Assembly (NCBI GenBank): GCA_002726335.1
Contig: PBSR01000030.1
Coordinates: 1 to 44,303, forward strand
Source of the DNA: Gemmatimonadaceae bacterium
GTDB lineage: Bacteria > Latescibacterota > UBA2968 > UBA8231
Direction of reading: 5' to 3'
DNA: 44,303 nt
The position numbers were made by a program, and so were the translations under genes. Under the pieces are notes generated by a model. The model was not told the origin of the DNA, ran no database searches, and saw nothing but the letters and a program-made list of their open reading frames with translations. The first letter of the stretch is position 1. Every line of letters begins with the position of its first letter. This document shows, in pieces, positions 41,236 to 44,303 of this stretch.

Positions 41236-42488
41236 GCAACCGGATCCGCCTCGGCTTCGTCGGCTGTGGCGGCATTACCAGTGCCCACTTGCGGGGACTG
41301 CAGATCCTGCGACAGGCGGGCTTCGAAGACTTCGAGGTGACGGCCCTGTGTTCGCGACATCGCGACAATGCCGAGCGCTACGTCGAACGGGGCAAGGGAC
41401 CGGCGCCGCTGCCGAAGATCTCGCCGTCGCCGACCGATCCGCTGTCGGTGCGCGACATCTACGTGCGCGACCTGCAGGACCGGGACCCGGCGATCTACAC
41501 CGACCACGAGCAGCTGCTGGCGGATGACACCGTCGACGCGCTGGTACTGCTGTCGGCCGTCTCGGCACATCACCCGGTGGCCCTGGCGGCGATGGATCGT
41601 GGCCTCCACGTGCTGATCGAGAAGCCCTTCGCCCTGACCTGCCGTGCCGCAGCCCGCATGGTGGAAAAGGCGCAGGATCGGCAGGTGGCTCTTGGGGTGG
41701 CGGAAAACGTCAGGTACCAGGAGGGTACGCGGGCGACGGCATGGGCTCTGCGGCAGGGATTGATCGGAGATCTGCAGATGGTGCTGTCCGGCGGCGTGGG
41801 CAACATTTGGTCACCCGACGTGATCGTGGCCAAGACGGCGTGGCGTCATGTGAAGCAGGAAGCCGGGGGTGGTGGTACGATGGACATCGGCGCTCACCTG
41901 TTCGATCGTCTGCGCTACGTCTGCGGCGAGATCGAAGAGATCGCCGCCATGGCGCGTGTCGTCGAACCCACGCGGTACACGCGGGATGACGAGGGTGGCG
42001 TGCTCGAGGAGACTGCCTGTGATGCGGACGACACCTTCTTCGCGCTGCTGAAGTTCGTCAACGGGGCGGTGGGCAACCTGCTGTTCTCCTGGGCTGGCCA
42101 CGGCGAGGCCACGGGCTTCGATGGCGGCGGTGCACTCTACGGCAGCGGCGGCGCCATCAAGGGCAATCGCCTGCTCGTCGACGGGGAGCCCGAGCGCGAC
42201 GTGGGCAAGGCTTTCAGCGAGGAGGCGGACCCGGCGGAGCGGGACCGCTTCTTCCCGCGGGCGGTGACCGATGCCTTTGCTCTCGAGCTGCTGGAGTTTC
42301 TCAACGCCATCGAAGAGGGGCGCCAGCCGGAGACCAGCGGCGAGGAGGGTTTGAAGGACATGGCGCCGTGCATGGCGATCCTGGAATCGTCAGAGCAGGG
42401 CGGGACGCCGGTGAAGGTGGCCGATGTGGAGTCGTGTCGGGTGGAGGGGTACCAGCGCGAGATCAATGAGCACTGGGGGATCGCGTAG
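41232..42488 (+). CDS. Gfo/Idh/MocA family oxidoreductase
   Basis: A 418-residue NAD(P)-dependent dehydrogenase, longer than the other two family members here. The Rossmann motif is GFVGCGGIT (8-16) and the active-site segment is LIEKPFAL. The substrate-domain segment GGGTMDIGAHLFDRLRYV carries the expected Asp/His positions. An insertion of ~30 residues between the first two fold units (PSPTDPLSVRDIYVRDL) sets it apart. ATGA overlap with the transporter gene; third gene of the PhyH operon. Confidence 0.92.
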   Translation: MSNRIRLGFVGCGGITSAHLRGLQILRQAGFEDFEVTALCSRHRDNAERYVERGKGPAPLPKISPSPTDPLSVRDIYVRDLQDRDPAIYTDHEQLLADDTVDALVLLSAVSAHHPVALAAMDRGLHVLIEKPFALTCRAAARMVEKAQDRQVALGVAENVRYQEGTRATAWALRQGLIGDLQMVLSGGVGNIWSPDVIVAKTAWRHVKQEAGGGGTMDIGAHLFDRLRYVCGEIEEIAAMARVVEPTRYTRDDEGGVLEETACDADDTFFALLKFVNGAVGNLLFSWAGHGEATGFDGGGALYGSGGAIKGNRLLVDGEPERDVGKAFSEEADPAERDRFFPRAVTDAFALELLEFLNAIEEGRQPETSGEEGLKDMAPCMAILESSEQGGTPVKVADVESCRVEGYQREINEHWGIA

Positions 42489-42493
42489 CGCGG

Positions 42494-43023
42494 TCAACGC
42501 ACCGCCGCCCGTACGCGCAGGACGAACACCGTGTTGGCCGCATCGGGCAAGGCCCCCGACTGGTAGTTGCGCGCATCGTAGATCAGCAGCGCCTCGTTGT
42601 CGCCAGCCGCGGCTCCACGAGCCAGGCGCGGTGCTGCTGGGACAGGGTCAGGTCGCCCACCGGGACGGCGTTGTGCCCTTCCGTGGGCAGGGGTTCAGAC
42701 CACGTGCGGCCACCATCGGTGGAGCGTGACCTGGCGTACTCATGGGGCCACGGGTAGTCGGGATGGTTCTCATGGGGCCACGGGTAGTCGGGATGGTTCT
42801 CATGGGGACGGAACAGGTAGACCGGGTGTTCGGCGCCAGGCAGCTGCACCGGAAGCCGCGAAGCGGTCGGTCGGGCACGGTCGGGGTGCAGGGTCATGTG
42901 GGCGATATGGGAGCCGTCGGCGGCGCGACCGGCGTTGCAGTAGTGGTGGGTCGCCTGCTTTACAGGCAGGGAGCCCTCAGCGCGGGCGATGACGACGGGT
43001 TCGTCGAATTCGAGATGGAGCAT
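42494..43023 (-). pseudogene. Broken BNR/sialidase-like gene with internal deletion and frameshift
   Basis: ATG 43023 has a good GGGAGG Shine-Dalgarno sequence, and the first 140 or so codons are open (MLHLEFDEPVVIARAEG onward), including an Asp-box STDGGRTW typical of beta-propeller sialidases. Near 42600-42640 the homology changes frame: the original frame stops at 42583, while the C-terminal segment (DNEALLIYDARN, then VFVLRVRAAVR) is in another frame and ends at 42496. Relatives are near 400 residues, so most of the propeller is also missing. A 30-bp tandem duplication lies in the remaining part. It is 15 bases downstream of the dehydratase gene on the same strand. Confidence 0.75.
42741..42807. 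repeat. Two exact 30-bp tandem repeats plus 7 bases of a third
   Basis: The units at 42741-42770 and 42771-42800 are identical, followed by the first seven bases of another unit. In the coding sense of the broken sialidase each unit adds ten residues (HENHPDYPWP) in frame, directly before the Asp box. Exact identity indicates a recent duplication or an assembly artefact. Confidence 0.95.
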
Positions 43024-43038
43024 GCAGCCTCCCTTTCG

Positions 43039-44181
43039 CTACCAGTCCTGCACGGCGTCATCCTTCCGGCGCAGATGGGGCGGCTCGTGGTCACTCGTTC
43101 CGACCTCGCGCGCCGCCTCTTCATTGATATCGACCCCCAGGCCCGGGCTGTCAGAAGCCATCAGGTAGCCGTCTTCCACACGCAGGTCGTGCTGAATGAC
43201 GTCGTTCATCCAGCCTGAGGGCGGCGCAAACTCCTGTGCCGCGCAGTTGGCGATGGACAGATTGAGATTCAACATGGCGGCGGAGCTCACCGGGCTCGAG
43301 GTGTAGTGGGTGGCCAGCTCCTGGTAGTGCATCTCCGCCAGGTGAGCCAGCTTCTTGCCCTCAGTGATGCCTCCGGTGTGACAGATATCGACACGCAGGT
43401 AGTCGATCAGCTCCTCCTCGATCAACTGCCGGTAGGCCCACTTATCATGTAGCTGCTCGCCGGTGCCGATGGCGACACTGGTCTGCTGGCGCAGCGTGCG
43501 GAAGGCGCCGGGGTTCTCGGAGCGGATGGGGTCTTCGACGAAGAACGGCCGGTACGGCTCCAACTGTCGGCACAGCTCGATGGCCCGTGTGGGTGACAGC
43601 CGGGTGTGGACCTCGAAGATGATCTCGACCTCGGGGCCGACACCCTCACGCAATGCGGCCATGTGGGCGACACCATTCAGTATCGCTCGCGTCGGGTCAA
43701 ACCCGACGTCGGCGCGGTGGTCGGTGTCCTCACCGCAGACGATGGGCGAGATACGCAGCACCTTCCAGCCTTCGTCGAGGAGGGCCTGAGACCGTTCGAC
43801 CAGCTGTGCCGGCGTGTTGCCGCCGACGTGGCGGTAGACGAGGACCTTCTGCCGTGCCAGACCGCCGAGCAGGCGGTGTACAGGAACACCGAGGGCCTTG
43901 CCGTTGAGGTCCCACAGAGCGATGTCGATACCGGCCAGAGCCGACTGCAGCACGGGGCCGCCACGCCAGAAGGTGCCGCGGTAGATGTCCTGCCAGATGT
44001 GCTCGATACGTGTGGCGTCGCAGCCGATCAGCACCGGGCTGATTTGCTCGAGGGCGCCGAGGACTGCGGTCTGCCGTCCGGAGAGGCTGGCTTCGCCGAC
44101 GCCGTAGAGGCCGTCTCCGGTGTGGATCTTGACGTAGACGAAGGAGCCAACGGGAATCGTATCGATTCTGGTGATCTGCAT
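43039..44181 (-). CDS. Enolase-superfamily (mandelate racemase/muconate-lactonising) dehydratase-like protein
   Basis: A 380-residue enzyme with an N-terminal capping domain and TIM barrel, probably a sugar-acid dehydratase. Metal ligands appear as E190 (FEVHTRLSP), E216 (VEDP) and E242 (TGEQLH), with H192 and H292 as possible bases. The first ligand is usually Asp, as in D-mannonate or D-galactonate dehydratases (DVH or DFH), so Glu there is a notable change. ATG 44181 (MQITRID) is preferred over a TTG at 44202. It is followed by the broken sialidase gene and is divergent from a gene starting at the window end. Confidence 0.85.
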   Translation of the reverse strand: MQITRIDTIPVGSFVYVKIHTGDGLYGVGEASLSGRQTAVLGALEQISPVLIGCDATRIEHIWQDIYRGTFWRGGPVLQSALAGIDIALWDLNGKALGVPVHRLLGGLARQKVLVYRHVGGNTPAQLVERSQALLDEGWKVLRISPIVCGEDTDHRADVGFDPTRAILNGVAHMAALREGVGPEVEIIFEVHTRLSPTRAIELCRQLEPYRPFFVEDPIRSENPGAFRTLRQQTSVAIGTGEQLHDKWAYRQLIEEELIDYLRVDICHTGGITEGKKLAHLAEMHYQELATHYTSSPVSSAAMLNLNLSIANCAAQEFAPPSGWMNDVIQHDLRVEDGYLMASDSPGLGVDINEEAAREVGTSDHEPPHLRRKDDAVQDW

Positions 44182-44285
44182 GATGACACCGGCTTGAGGC
44201 AAGAGGGTGAATTGGAGAGCTTATCCGGGAATCGGTACAGCGTAGGAAAGGGGAACGGGCACCGGCCCGGCAAGGGAGAAGAAGG

Positions 44286-44303
44286 ATGAGCGGCATCAGC
44301 AGC
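44286..44303 (+). CDS. Possible start of a plus-strand gene cut by the window end
   Basis: ATG at 44286 follows the purine-rich AAGGGAGAAGAAGG, a plausible ribosome site, and reads MSGISS to the edge. It would be divergent from the dehydratase gene. Only six codons are visible, so product and reality are unknown. Confidence 0.35.

Overview
This is a GC-rich, gene-dense window (about 37 intact or nearly intact protein genes, three degraded ones, no tRNA, rRNA or CRISPR that I can see). It comes from a Gram-negative, probably uncultured bacterium: there are signal peptides, a beta-barrel outer-membrane protein and an exported cupredoxin. The mix of repeated Gfo/Idh/MocA oxidoreductases, enolase-superfamily sugar-acid dehydratases, formylglycine sulfatases, phytanoyl-CoA-type dioxygenases, aldo/keto reductases and mannonate dehydratase resembles what is known of Latescibacterota, Poribacteria or Planctomycetes-like sugar degraders. 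This placement is inferred from gene content only.

Layout. 1-2267: divergent repair genes, Ada (cut by the window edge) on the minus strand and secreted MsrAB on the plus strand. 9904 down to 2280: a six-gene minus-strand run (NAD-epimerase, DEAD-box helicase, LDH2-type dehydrogenase, YaiI, 7TM histidine kinase, GH32 glycosidase). 9962-11011: a rhamnonate-dehydratase-like enzyme, convergent with a two-gene minus unit (an unusual PlsC-like acyltransferase and a SirB-like membrane protein). 13419-14474: Gfo/Idh/MocA, followed by a frameshifted O-methyltransferase remnant. 15042-18618: a tight plus-strand operon of exported cupredoxin, membrane class III nucleotide cyclase and outer-membrane barrel, followed by HDOD, metallo-beta-lactamase-fold and Gfo/Idh/MocA genes to 21975.

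21976-23040 has no normal-sized gene. It holds a strong plus-strand terminator hairpin, a 160-base element closed by an 18-bp helix with nested hairpins inside, three very short minus-strand ORFs with good ribosome binding sites, a perfect minus-strand intrinsic terminator, and a palindrome in front of threonine aldolase. This is the least explained part of the window.

23041-30857: threonine aldolase, a truncated glycosidase start, a GT-C glycosyltransferase with TPR tail, a zinc-ribbon protein, then on the minus strand ComM, a secreted unknown protein and a 5'-3' exonuclease, then inositol-monophosphatase-like phosphatase on the plus strand. 30866-44181 is a sugar and sulfated-glycan region: two sulfatases, a mannonate-dehydratase/TIM-barrel pair, two aldo/keto reductases, a beta-lactamase-fold hydrolase, a PhyH dioxygenase/MFS/Gfo-Idh-MocA operon, a broken sialidase-like gene with a 30-bp tandem duplication, and a second enolase-superfamily dehydratase. 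Together these suggest desulfation, oxidation and dehydration of acidic or deoxy sugars. The three broken genes (14450-15017, 24084-24182, 42494-43023) suggest this accessory repertoire is turning over.
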